Assembly: GCA_025769875.1 (NCBI GenBank)
Contig: JAGFNK010000731.1
Coordinates: 1-23,692, forward strand
Source: Russula earlei
Taxonomy: Eukaryota > Basidiomycota > Agaricomycetes > Russulales > Russulaceae
Length of the DNA: 23,692 bases
Reading direction: 5' to 3'
The position numbers were made by a program, and so were the translations under genes. The notes beneath the pieces were generated by a model. That model did not search any database. It had not been told where the DNA came from and worked only from the letters and a program-made list of their open reading frames with translations. Shown one piece after another: positions 14,852-21,943 of the stretch. Each line of letters starts with the position of its first letter. The stretch's first letter is position 1.

Positions 14852-15598
14852 CTATAAAGACATCCCCCCATCCACGATCAGTTCCGAACCTATTACATAA
14901 GGCGCTTCATCAGACGCCAGTAATACGATGATCTTGGCTATTTCTGAAGGATGACCAAACCTGCCCAATGGTATTTGTGCACGGGTAAGCTCCCTGTTCT
15001 GCTCATCCTGTTCTTTGGAGACGCCTTTGGTGCTATGCAGGGGCGTATCTACCGGGCCCGGACTCACCGCATTCACCCGGATACCCCTGGGCATTAATTC
15101 TGCCGACAGGTTCTTTGCCAGGGTAAGTAGGGCTCCTTTGGTAGCTGCATATACAGAGATGCTGGGCCTGCCAATATGTGCATTGATAGAGGTGTTTAAA
15201 ATAATGGAACCGCCATTGGTAAACAATGGCAATAATTGTTGGATAGTAAAATAAGCGCCCTTAAAATTGGTATTGAACTGCTGATCAAAGCTTTCTTCCG
15301 TTACTTCTTCAATGGGAGCGAATTTAACCAGGCCTGCATTGATAAACAGAATGTCAATGGAGGAAAAGATGCCTGCTACACTTTGCTGCAGGGATTCTAT
15401 GGAAGCGAAACTGGTAGTATCGGCGATAATGGCAGAAGCATTATTACCCAGTTCTTCCACGGCTGCCTGGAGAGCGGCCTTATCACGGCCCGTAATGATG
15501 ACCTTTGCCCCCTCAGCTATAAATTCCTTTGCGGTTGCCAGGCCGATGCCACTGCTTCCGCCTGTTATTACTGCTTTTTTGTTTAATAAACGGTTCAT
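14852..15598 (-). CDS. Classical SDR oxidoreductase
   Basis: 248 residues from the ATG at 15598, the normal length of a classical SDR. The cofactor motif TGGSSGIG is at 12-19, NAG at 87-89, catalytic Ser at S137 (ILNTSIN), and Y150/K154 lie in YAATK. SPGPVDTP (179-186) and the C-terminal GSELIVDGGMSL complete the family pattern. R38 after the second strand (ITGRD) suggests NADP(H). An upstream ATG at 15625 would add nine residues that precede the usual start; AAGGA touches that ATG directly, so I prefer 15598. The gene is convergent with the AraC gene and divergent from the DsbA-like gene. Its substrate is unknown; close relatives are often annotated as glucose 1-dehydrogenase-like or 3-oxoacyl reductase-like without proof. 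Confidence 0.9.
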   Translation of the reverse strand: MNRLLNKKAVITGGSSGIGLATAKEFIAEGAKVIITGRDKAALQAAVEELGNNASAIIADTTSFASIESLQQSVAGIFSSIDILFINAGLVKFAPIEEVTEESFDQQFNTNFKGAYFTIQQLLPLFTNGGSIILNTSINAHIGRPSISVYAATKGALLTLAKNLSAELMPRGIRVNAVSPGPVDTPLHSTKGVSKEQDEQNRELTRAQIPLGRFGHPSEIAKIIVLLASDEAPYVIGSELIVDGGMSL

Positions 15599-15691
15599 AC
15601 AAGTGATTTTGTGAAAGATACTCATTCCTTACCCAAAAGTTAACCCGCAGCCAATGGTGGTATCAACAGTTTTATTGCTTATGCGCTATCT

Positions 15692-15699
15692 TACATTTG
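15692..15699 (+). promoter_or_regulatory. -7 element (TAnnTTTG) before the DsbA-like gene
   Basis: TACATTTG fits the Bacteroidota consensus exactly and lies 16 bases before the ATG at 15716. No clear -33 element is at the expected distance. Confidence 0.5.
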
Positions 15700-15715
15700 T
15701 TATTAAACAATCATT

Positions 15716-16240
15716 ATGAGCCTGTATATTCCTGTTAGTAAAAAAGACAATAGCCAGGGCAATGAAAAAGCCCCCATTGTATTGGTCGAGTACGGAGATT
15801 ATGAATGCCCGCATTGCGGTGCGGCTTACCCTATTGTAAAGGAGCTGCAAAAGCATTTTGGTAAAGACCTGTTATTCATCTTCCGCAATTTCCCGCTTGC
15901 TGAAATACACCCACATGCCATAACAGCTGCTTATGTAGCAGAAGCTGCTGCATTACAGGGAAAGTTCTGGCCGGTACATGACCTCATCTTTGAACACCAG
16001 GAAGCGCTCTCTACACATCATTTGATTGACTACGCAGAAAGTGCAGGGGTAGATATAGCATTGCTACGAAAAGAAATACAAACGCCTGTGGTTACTGAAA
16101 AGGTAGAGAAAGACATGGAAGGAGGTATAAGAAGCGGCGTAAACGGAACCCCTACCTTTTTTATTAATGGAATAAGGTATGAATATGAGTATGACTTTGA
16201 GAGTATGAAGAACTACCTGGCAGAGACACTAACTAAATAA
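15716..16240 (+). CDS. DsbA-family thioredoxin-fold protein (cytoplasmic)
   Basis: 174 residues of a DsbA-like thioredoxin fold. The active-site motif is CPHC (31-34) after VEYGDYE, and the cis-proline is P146 in GTPTFFING. The helical insertion of DsbA (about 65-130) lies between them. There is no signal peptide, so the protein most likely stays in the cytoplasm, unlike true periplasmic DsbA; related cytoplasmic proteins act as thiol-disulfide reductases or peroxidase partners, but the electron donor here is unknown. The next gene, for a very acidic small protein, begins 26 bases downstream and shares its transcript. The thiol theme continues with the convergent peroxiredoxin gene. Confidence 0.9.
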   Translation: MSLYIPVSKKDNSQGNEKAPIVLVEYGDYECPHCGAAYPIVKELQKHFGKDLLFIFRNFPLAEIHPHAITAAYVAEAAALQGKFWPVHDLIFEHQEALSTHHLIDYAESAGVDIALLRKEIQTPVVTEKVEKDMEGGIRSGVNGTPTFFINGIRYEYEYDFESMKNYLAETLTK

Positions 16241-16266
16241 TTTGCTCCACCTATAAAACAGTAATT

Positions 16267-16530
16267 ATGAAAAAGAAACCAACCGAACCGGAAGATGATA
16301 AAGAATTTCCCGGTTACCCGCATTATCCTGAAAAGGACGATATCTATGCGAAAGACAAGGAAGAGAGCCTGGAAGAAGAAGGTCCTGATCTCTCCAGGGA
16401 CCTGGATATACCGGGTGCAGACCTGGATGATGAGAATGAGCTCATTGGCGAGGAAGACGAGGAAAACAATTTCTACAGCCTGGGAGGTGATGAACACAAT
16501 GACCTGGAAGAAGCTGAAGATGGTGAATAA
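16267..16530 (+). CDS. Small, highly acidic protein of unknown function
   Basis: 87 residues and not a family I can name. About 40 per cent of residues are Asp or Glu, with basic residues mostly at the very start (MKKK), so the pI must be very low. There is no signal peptide, membrane segment or Cys. It contains PGYPHYP (about 15-21) and patches such as GEEDEENNF. The composition suggests an intrinsically disordered polypeptide, though the Tyr/Pro patch and the FYSLGGDEHNDLEE end look conserved in style. The codon pattern (wobble variation, clean stop before a strong terminator) and its 26-base spacing from the DsbA-like gene support a real gene. Overlapping longer frames in the region are shadows. 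A role as a charged chaperone or partner of the thiol protein would be guesswork. Confidence 0.72.
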   Translation: MKKKPTEPEDDKEFPGYPHYPEKDDIYAKDKEESLEEEGPDLSRDLDIPGADLDDENELIGEEDEENNFYSLGGDEHNDLEEAEDGE

Positions 16531-16568
16531 ACAACAATGCCGCCCTAACTGACGGCATTGTTGTTTTT
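16531..16568. terminator. Strong intrinsic terminator shared by convergent genes
   Basis: ACAACAATGCCG (16531-16542) pairs perfectly with CGGCATTGTTGT (16553-16564) around a 10-base loop, followed by a T run to 16568. It starts right after the acidic-protein stop codon. On the other strand it overlaps the last codons and stop of the peroxiredoxin gene, so the hairpin arm is also coding there. Confidence 0.9.
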
Positions 16569-17021
16569 ATCTATTTCTTCCAAAGCATTTAAAATACCAT
16601 CTGCACCAGGATTGATGCCAACAGGGGAAAGATAGCTCCATCGTATTACACCGGCTTCATCCAATACATACAAAGCCCTCTTGCTTTGCCCCTCCTGCTC
16701 ATCATATACCTCGTATAACCGGGATACAGCCCCTTTAGGTTCAAAATCTGCCAGCAACGGGAAATGTAGCTTTCTATCGCCGCTGAAAGATAAATGGCAC
16801 CATTTACCATCCACAGAAATGCCTATTACTGTTGCATTGTGCCTGTGAAAAAAAGAAGAGATCTCATTATACAGGCTGAGCTGGTCTTTACAAACCGGGC
16901 TCCAGTCTGCCGGGTAAAAAACCAGGATCACTTTCTGACCGGTTAAGGTACTCAGGGTTAGTTGCTGATCGGGTGTTGCATATAAGGTAAAATCGGGCGC
17001 CTTTATTCCGGTTGTAAGCAT
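16545..17021 (-). CDS. Peroxiredoxin (AhpC/TSA, thioredoxin fold)
   Basis: 158-residue thiol peroxidase that reduces peroxides in the cytoplasm. The N-terminal GIKAPDFTLYA is the standard peroxiredoxin entry. The active site is PADWSPVC (37-44) with peroxidatic Cys44; the usual Thr three residues before it is Ser here, an accepted substitution. The second Cys, C75 (GKWCH), could be the resolving residue, so either a 1-Cys or an atypical 2-Cys mechanism is possible. The C-terminal VGINPGADGILNALEEI fits BCP/AhpE-like members. It is transcribed alone towards the DsbA-like operon and shares its terminator. A 6-4-6 palindrome lies 23 bases upstream of the start codon and may be a redox-regulator site. 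Confidence 0.92.
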   Translation of the reverse strand: MLTTGIKAPDFTLYATPDQQLTLSTLTGQKVILVFYPADWSPVCKDQLSLYNEISSFFHRHNATVIGISVDGKWCHLSFSGDRKLHFPLLADFEPKGAVSRLYEVYDEQEGQSKRALYVLDEAGVIRWSYLSPVGINPGADGILNALEEIDKNNNAVS

Positions 17022-17043
17022 ATCATTTGTTTTAGTCGTTTTC

Positions 17044-17059
17044 TAAGATAGTGATCTTA
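17044..17059. promoter_or_regulatory. Palindrome upstream of the peroxiredoxin gene, candidate operator
   Basis: TAAGAT-AGTG-ATCTTA, a perfect 6-4-6 inverted repeat 23 bases before the peroxiredoxin ATG. It does not match the PerR box consensus exactly. Confidence 0.4.
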
Positions 17060-17167
17060 AACATCTGAAGCAATGATCCTCTAAAATCTATGCCACTATT
17101 TTCCTTTAATACGGGTATTACTTACAGTTGCAGGACAGCTTGTGATTCACACACAATTCCCTATTAA

Positions 17168-17185
17168 CCCCGAAGCGAATCGGGG
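17168..17185. repeat. Hairpin CCCCGA/TCGGGG in a gene-free region
   Basis: A 6-bp GC-rich stem with loop AGCGAA. It lies 44 bases before the orphan terminator at 17229 and may belong to the same unannotated transcript. The rest of 17060-17228 shows no ORF I would defend. Confidence 0.4.
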
Positions 17186-17228
17186 ACTTTCAACGTTTAG
17201 TGAAATAATATAAGAAAGAGCTTTTACA

Positions 17229-17262
17229 AAGAGGCCGTATCAAAGATGACACGGCCTCTTTT
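17229..17262 (+). terminator. Orphan intrinsic terminator
   Basis: AAGAGGCCGT (17229-17238) pairs perfectly with ACGGCCTCTT (17251-17260), followed by TTTTATT on the plus strand. No plus-strand gene precedes it within 700 bases. It could end an unannotated small RNA, or work in reverse for the minus-strand block that stops at 17464, though the minus-strand T run is shorter. Confidence 0.75.
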
Positions 17263-17265
17263 ATT

Positions 17266-17275
17266 GTGGAGCTGA
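17266..17275. repeat. 10-bp copy of the tmRNA 3' end, att-like remnant candidate
   Basis: GTGGAGCTGA here is identical, in the same orientation, to 22934-22943 at the 3' end of ssrA. TCGAAC also follows both copies, at a different distance (17284-type offset versus the tmRNA T arm). The rest of 17276-17463 contains no recognisable gene. Confidence 0.35.
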
Positions 17276-17463
17276 CGAGACTTCTATCGAACACTTTACA
17301 TCTCTATTATCTCTGATTCAGCGTTTAAAGCATTAAACACTTTTACAAATTATAAATTTTCCAAGTTTTGAATTAAGCGTTATCGGAGGGTATACGCCAC
17401 GCCATTATTTGCGCGCTAACCGCCCGCCTCAGCACCCGGCCGCATGTCGAATATCCCTTACAC

Positions 17464-17850
17464 TTACGATGTCGGGCCGCTAACAATCGGGAACATGGCA
17501 TTCCCGTTCACTGATCTTTCCTTTGGTACCTCTTCCTGCAATACATCCCAATGCTCGGTGATCTTGCCATCTTTTACCCGGAAAATATCTACACCGATCA
17601 TATTCTTACCACTCCAATTTTCGTAGCGCCCATGGATCATGACAAAATCCCCGTTTGCTGCTACGATACCCGGAGTATATTTGAAATCGGCCGGCAGGTT
17701 AGGTACAAATTGCCTTAGGGCTGCGGTTCCATTGGGGAAAAGGGGATTATGCTGCTGATAGTTCCCGGCAAAATATCTGTCAAATGCGGTGACATCCCTA
17801 TTTCCAAAAACATCGGTGATCGCTTTTAGCGCAATTTCTTTGTTATCCAT
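17464..17850 (-). CDS. SnoaL-like / NTF2-fold protein
   Basis: 128 residues of the SnoaL-type NTF2-like fold: an N-terminal helix (NKEIALKAITDVFGNRD), YQQHNPLFPNG (about 31-41), GDFVMIHGRYENW (about 67-79) and the terminal IFRVKDGKITEHWDVLQ (about 89-105), all standard blocks. Proteins with this fold bind small hydrophobic molecules and act as isomerases, cyclases or lyase-like enzymes; many of this exact subtype (HN near 34, HWD near 101) have no known substrate. No signal peptide. It is the last gene of the minus-strand run, 61 bases after the SDR gene. No clear terminator follows in the 120 bases after its stop codon. Confidence 0.88.
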   Translation of the reverse strand: MDNKEIALKAITDVFGNRDVTAFDRYFAGNYQQHNPLFPNGTAALRQFVPNLPADFKYTPGIVAANGDFVMIHGRYENWSGKNMIGVDIFRVKDGKITEHWDVLQEEVPKERSVNGNAMFPIVSGPTS

Positions 17851-17911
17851 TTTTAAAAGATTTTGAAGGTTCGTGGTTATTTTTGTGCTTTGTTTATCAT
17901 GGAGCCGTTGC

Positions 17912-18724
17912 TTAAATGATTTCTTCCCAGGTCCTGGCCTGATGATCCTTTAGAAAATCTTCGATGAATTTGGGGACCACATTACGGTATTTACCGTCCC
18001 CGGCGGGTACGATGCGGATCATGGCGTCAATCATTTCCTGCGGATCGAGACGGCCGGAATCGTTACCAATGAGCAGATCCAATTGTCTCAGGAACGTATT
18101 GCGGGAGGTGAAATTCTTGTTGTCATCCAGCCAGCGCAGTGCGGTTTCTCCCATTCTTTCGTTGAACCCGGTTAAATAACCGCCGGGATTGACCGTCTGA
18201 ACCTGGATGCCAAAAGGCTTTAGTTCGTTGTGCAAGGCTTCTGCGACACCTTCGAGGGCAAACTTCGTAACGCAATAAGGCGCCAGGCCCACAGGCGCAA
18301 CAATTCCTCCCATAGAAGAGGTGAATATCACTTTCCCCTGCTTTTTCTCCCGGATGAATTTGGCGACAACCTTCTGGGTGAGCGCAAGCGGCGCAAAGAC
18401 ATTGGTTTCGAAGTTCTTTTTTAAGAGGTCAACCGGGATTTCGAAGAGAGGTCCCGATTCCCCATATCCCGCGTTATTGAAAAGGATATCGATGTCCCAG
18501 GTCAGGGCGATGTTGACGTCGCAGGCGTCTAAAATATCCAGTTTCTCGACCCTCAGCTTATCTTGAAGACCGAGAGCGCTTGCCTTGTTGCGGAGTGCGG
18601 TTACCTGTGGTGATATATGAACACCTGCTATTACAGAATAGCCTTGTTTTGCAAGGCCGATGGCGGTTCCTTCGCCGAATCCTGAACCGGCTCCCGTAAT
18701 TAAAATAGTTCTATCTTTTGACAT
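17912..18724 (-). CDS. SDR oxidoreductase (classical, TGxGxGFG type)
   Basis: 270-residue NAD(P)-dependent oxidoreductase. TGAGSGFG (10-17) binds the cofactor, NNAGYG is at 83-88, and the catalytic set is a Ser in FTSSMGG (135-141), Y150 and K154 (YCVTK). NPGGYLTGF (179-187) follows the active site. The Phe in the glycine motif and the NNAGYG variant are typical of SDRs close to the 17-beta-hydroxysteroid/retinol dehydrogenase-like branch, but the substrate is unknown. The gene starts 19 bases after the GlcG-like gene and is probably co-transcribed with it and with the NTF2-like gene downstream. Base composition in this gene is rich in CG dinucleotides compared with the SDR genes at 12626 and 14852. 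Confidence 0.92.
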   Translation of the reverse strand: MSKDRTILITGAGSGFGEGTAIGLAKQGYSVIAGVHISPQVTALRNKASALGLQDKLRVEKLDILDACDVNIALTWDIDILFNNAGYGESGPLFEIPVDLLKKNFETNVFAPLALTQKVVAKFIREKKQGKVIFTSSMGGIVAPVGLAPYCVTKFALEGVAEALHNELKPFGIQVQTVNPGGYLTGFNERMGETALRWLDDNKNFTSRNTFLRQLDLLIGNDSGRLDPQEMIDAMIRIVPAGDGKYRNVVPKFIEDFLKDHQARTWEEII

Positions 18725-18743
18725 TAGCGGTGGGCTTTATGTG

Positions 18744-19139
18744 TTAGTCGATGGCAGCGGCGGCTGAAGCGACAATGAAATCCTGGTCGATGGGACCACC
18801 GGATACGCCGACGTAACCAATGATCTGATCGTCTTTTTTGATGGGAATCCCGCCGGCAAAGCCCATCAGGCCATCGCTGGAGCTTTCCATCCCATAGGCG
18901 GCCACTTCAGGCCGCAAAAATTTACCCACCTCCTCGGAATTCATTCTGAATAGCATGGAAGTTTTGGCCTTTTTCATGGCTATGTCGATGGAGCCTAAGA
19001 AAGCGTTGTCCATACGAATGAATCCCTTTAGGTGCCCTGCGGTATCGAGTATGGCAACATTCATGGGAATACCGATTTCAATGGCTTTTGCTTTGGCTTT
19101 GGCCAAGAGTTTTTCTGCTTGTTCTAAGGTGATGTTCAT
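18744..19139 (-). CDS. GlcG/HbpS-family (Haem_degrading domain) protein
   Basis: 131 residues matching the GlcG/HbpS domain: ITLEQAEKLLAKAKAKAIEIG, then MNVAILDTAGHLKGFIRMDNA (about 26-46), FAGGIPIKKDDQIIGYVGVSGG (about 93-114) and a final DQDFIVASAAAA. Members bind heme or corrinoid-like ligands or have an unknown metabolic role; HbpS of Streptomyces is the best-studied example. There is no signal peptide, so it is probably cytoplasmic. The domain often sits beside SDR, hydrolase and oxidoreductase genes, as it does here, with 17 bases to the upstream hydrolase and 19 to the downstream SDR, which suggests one operon. Confidence 0.9.
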   Translation of the reverse strand: MNITLEQAEKLLAKAKAKAIEIGIPMNVAILDTAGHLKGFIRMDNAFLGSIDIAMKKAKTSMLFRMNSEEVGKFLRPEVAAYGMESSSDGLMGFAGGIPIKKDDQIIGYVGVSGGPIDQDFIVASAAAAID

Positions 19140-19156
19140 GGAATGCTATTTTTTGA

Positions 19157-19990
19157 TCATTGGAATCTATAACCACCATCCAACCACAAAACAACGGCTT
19201 CCACATAGTCGCTTGCCGCCTCTTCCCAGACGCGATGCCCGGCATCAAGTAGCATGTGCCGGTTGGCCGGAAGTTTCTCGGCGAGGAGCTGGGCATTGGC
19301 TGGAGGAACGATAGCGTCATTTTTACCGGCAATGATCAGTGATGGTATTTCTATTTGATTCAATAACAACTCGAGTTTTGGAAGGTCGGTAGTATAACCA
19401 CGCACATATTGTGCAGCCTCTTCGAGACGCCGGCCAGCTGAAGCAGCCCTGAAGTCCTCGATGATGGGGGCAGGGGTGAGTTTTCCCGCTTGCTCGAGGT
19501 AAGGCTTCATACCATCGGCACCAACATTGGTGAGGGCGCCCTGGGGCGAGTGGATCATGTCTTTTAAAGCCCCTCCCGCAAGATCCGGCCGCATTGCGGC
19601 TCCACCGATGACAAGGCTTTCGAACAAGGCAGGTTGCTTTGCAGCTGCAAACAAGACTGCAGGCGTTCCAACGTCGGGGGCTACAACATGTGTCCTGTCG
19701 ATGTCGAAATGATGGAGAATTTTAAGGAAGAAATTACCCATGGCTTCCGGCGCCATAACATTTGGCCGGCTTTTGGAATGGCCAAAACCAGGCAAATCAA
19801 CCAGTAGGACGGAATGTTGGGTTTGCAGGCGCGGGACTAAATGATAAAAAGAGTAGATGCTTTCCGGCCAGGGAGCTGTGAGTATAACCGGAATGCCCCC
19901 GGTCGTGCCGGCCTGTGCGTACCTGATGGCCAGGCCATCGATCTCAGATGTCGTGATTTTGCCAATTTCTGGCAGGCTATTTTGGCTCAT
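19157..19990 (-). CDS. Alpha/beta hydrolase with Asp nucleophile (epoxide hydrolase/haloalkane dehalogenase-like)
   Basis: 277 residues. The nucleophile elbow is APDVGTP (104-110), with Asp106 in place of the usual Ser, as in epoxide hydrolases and haloalkane dehalogenases. The acid is probably D225 (AGKNDAIVPP) and the base H252 (DAGHRVWEE). The block after the third strand reads TAPWPES (38-44); related epoxide hydrolases have HGWPES there, so the oxyanion-hole His-Gly is replaced by Ala-Pro. LPGFGHSKSRP (66-76) follows. I start at the ATG at 19990 (MSQNSLPEIGK); the frame extends to a TTG at 20029 but with no reason to use it. First gene of the probable hydrolase-GlcG-SDR-NTF2 operon, 115 bases after the AraC gene. 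The reaction is inferred only from family features. Confidence 0.88.
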   Translation of the reverse strand: MSQNSLPEIGKITTSEIDGLAIRYAQAGTTGGIPVILTAPWPESIYSFYHLVPRLQTQHSVLLVDLPGFGHSKSRPNVMAPEAMGNFFLKILHHFDIDRTHVVAPDVGTPAVLFAAAKQPALFESLVIGGAAMRPDLAGGALKDMIHSPQGALTNVGADGMKPYLEQAGKLTPAPIIEDFRAASAGRRLEEAAQYVRGYTTDLPKLELLLNQIEIPSLIIAGKNDAIVPPANAQLLAEKLPANRHMLLDAGHRVWEEAASDYVEAVVLWLDGGYRFQ

Positions 19991-20105
19991 TGTCACCAGG
20001 TTAAATGGTCGGCCAAAGTTCAACAACAAAAGAAATATTCAATTGTCAAAAACAAAGCAGTTTTGGTAAAAAGCAATGTTTATACCTGCTGCACAGAAGG
20101 TTGGG

Positions 20106-21062
20106 CTATATAGCTACCTCTTTGCGATAGATTGCCGGTGTTTTCCCGGTGAGCTTTTTGAAGAATTTATTGAAATGTGATGAATCCGCAAAACCTAGCC
20201 TAGACGAGACTTCTTTGATGGTAATTTCAGTCTGCCTGAGCAGGGTCTGGGCCTCCAGCAATATCTGCTCATGTAGGATCGTGATCGCTGTTTTTTGCGT
20301 TTGCCGCTTGATAACAGCGTTTAAATGGTTGGGGTGAATGGATAACTGCTCTGCAAAATGCGTTACGTTCAACGTGTTTTTATGGATGGGGTTGTCTGCA
20401 AAGCTTTTCCTGACAAGCGAACGGAAATTCTCTACCAGTAGATGTTCCCGGTCATTGAGATTGGTGATGAGTTTTTTGTCGGATGCTGCGTATTTGTTAT
20501 ATAGCCTTCGGACATAAAGTAATAGCAGTTGAACGTAGGTCACGATAAGCACCAATCTGTCCGGATTTTTGGAGTGGTATTCCTGATGAACACGCTTATA
20601 TATGCCGGTAAACAATTCCACTTCCTCTTGTTCAAGCTCAAGAGGTATTGCTTGTTCGAGCTGGAGGAACGGCAATTCAAAAACGATGTCGGCTATTATT
20701 TTATTGCTGCGCAGATATTCTTCCGTAAATACGATGAAATATTGCTTCGGGCCGCGTTCGGGTTTAAGCCAGGAAACGACCTGGCGGGGTGTCTTTATAT
20801 ATATGGCCGGCTTGTTCAATCGGTTCTTCCAAAACCCTGCATTAAGTGTTATATCTCCTTCCAGGAAGAGCGTAATGCAATAGAATGAGTGACGGAATGG
20901 CCTGGTCACATAATCAGGGGGTTTTACTCCTTTGGAATCCAATTCCCTTACGTCGATATCCTTGTACAGTGGGGGAGGCGCGTTGACGTGTTTGTAGAAA
21001 CTGTCCAGATCGGTGAGGAAGGGGATATCAGTTCCGGGTGCATTGTCGTTTTTTCTTTTCAC
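20106..21062 (-). CDS. AraC-family transcriptional regulator
   Basis: 318 residues starting at GTG (21062); no ATG is available near the start. The N-terminal about 200 residues are a sensor of the AraC type found in Bacteroidota (FRHSFYCITLFLEGDI, AIYIKTPRQVVSWL, AYFIVFTEEYLRSN-like blocks). The C-terminal about 100 residues hold the double helix-turn-helix: FAEQLSIHPNHLNAVIKRQT, then TIKEVSSRLGFADSSHFNKF, then FKKLTGKTPAIYRKEV, the standard end of the domain. It lies between two alpha/beta hydrolase genes, 21 bases after one and 115 bases before the other. It probably controls the downstream hydrolase-GlcG-SDR-NTF2 genes from the 115-base gap (inference). Confidence 0.92.
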   Translation of the reverse strand: MKRKNDNAPGTDIPFLTDLDSFYKHVNAPPPLYKDIDVRELDSKGVKPPDYVTRPFRHSFYCITLFLEGDITLNAGFWKNRLNKPAIYIKTPRQVVSWLKPERGPKQYFIVFTEEYLRSNKIIADIVFELPFLQLEQAIPLELEQEEVELFTGIYKRVHQEYHSKNPDRLVLIVTYVQLLLLYVRRLYNKYAASDKKLITNLNDREHLLVENFRSLVRKSFADNPIHKNTLNVTHFAEQLSIHPNHLNAVIKRQTQKTAITILHEQILLEAQTLLRQTEITIKEVSSRLGFADSSHFNKFFKKLTGKTPAIYRKEVAI

Positions 21063-21083
21063 ATCTTAAATATATTGAAATAT

Positions 21084-21929
21084 TTAGTTAGCTAAGCCGC
21101 TGAAGGTTTTGTGCAGAACACGCCATCCGACCGCCGGGGCTAGTGCCGCTATAATTTGTTTGCAACAAAAGATGAGATGATGGCCGCTACCCTCGCGGGG
21201 CGCTTGCAACATGCTCAAGTGACCTACCTGCGGAATTATCGTTATTTCAGCATTTGCAATGTGAGCCACTACCTCTTTTTTCATTCTTTCGGGGGTATCG
21301 ACTATATCTTTATCGCCGACAATTACGGTTGTTGGTACATGGATGTTCTGTAACCCGGCGGCTACGTCTTCCTTCATAGCAATCTCAGGCCAACCTACCC
21401 GCGCAGCTTCATTATGCCGTTGCATGTCCTCAATAGTGCGTGCCCGGATTTCCGCGCTCAGGCCAGAGGCATTGAAAACATGATCGATGGTATGCTCGAT
21501 CCCGGGCTTTGAAGTATATGCCACCAACATGTTCTGATGCATTCCTTCCGGCATAAAGGTTGCAAAGGCAGGCGAGGGTGCTACGAGGATCAGCCCACGC
21601 AATCCCGCTGGGCTTAGCGAAGCAATATACTGGGCAATTTTACCACCCATCGAATGCCCCACGATGACGTAGTCATCCAGCCACAGTTCTTTGATCAGCA
21701 TCAGTGTATCGGACGCCAGCTCTTTAATGCTGTATCCCGTTTCGGGTTTTTCGGATTGTCCCCAGCCGCGGTAGTCATAACGTACGCATCTGAACTCTGG
21801 TGAAAGGATATCGGTGACTTCAGTCCAGGTCCTTGTTGACCCACCCCAAAAATGAAGGAATAGCAATGCGGGTTTCCCATGGCCATGATCTTCCACGTGC
21901 AGGCGCACGTCGTTAATTTGATAGTTCAT
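21084..21929 (-). CDS. Alpha/beta hydrolase, C-terminus altered by a probable frameshift
   Basis: 281 residues as read. LFLHFWGGSTRTW (23-35) is the HGxx-type oxyanion block with Phe in place of Gly (HFWGG), RYDYRGWGQSEKP (50-62) follows, and the nucleophile is Ser93 in GHSMGG. The acid is D206 or D208 (GDKD) and the base H237 (VGHLSM), so the catalytic triad is complete. After residue 246 the sequence no longer looks like the family. In the +1 frame, after an extra base at 21190-21192, the usual ending of about 13 residues would run to a TAG at 21149. The present frame instead adds 32 unrelated residues and stops 21 bases before the AraC gene. A sequencing error or a recent one-base insertion are both possible. 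The gene begins 14 bases after the sigma-factor stop codon. It is probably an esterase or other hydrolase of unknown substrate. Confidence 0.85.
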   Translation of the reverse strand: MNYQINDVRLHVEDHGHGKPALLFLHFWGGSTRTWTEVTDILSPEFRCVRYDYRGWGQSEKPETGYSIKELASDTLMLIKELWLDDYVIVGHSMGGKIAQYIASLSPAGLRGLILVAPSPAFATFMPEGMHQNMLVAYTSKPGIEHTIDHVFNASGLSAEIRARTIEDMQRHNEAARVGWPEIAMKEDVAAGLQNIHVPTTVIVGDKDIVDTPERMKKEVVAHIANAEITIIPQVGHLSMLQAPREGSGHHLIFCCKQIIAALAPAVGWRVLHKTFSGLAN

Positions 21930-21943
21930 ATCAGTGTATTTGT

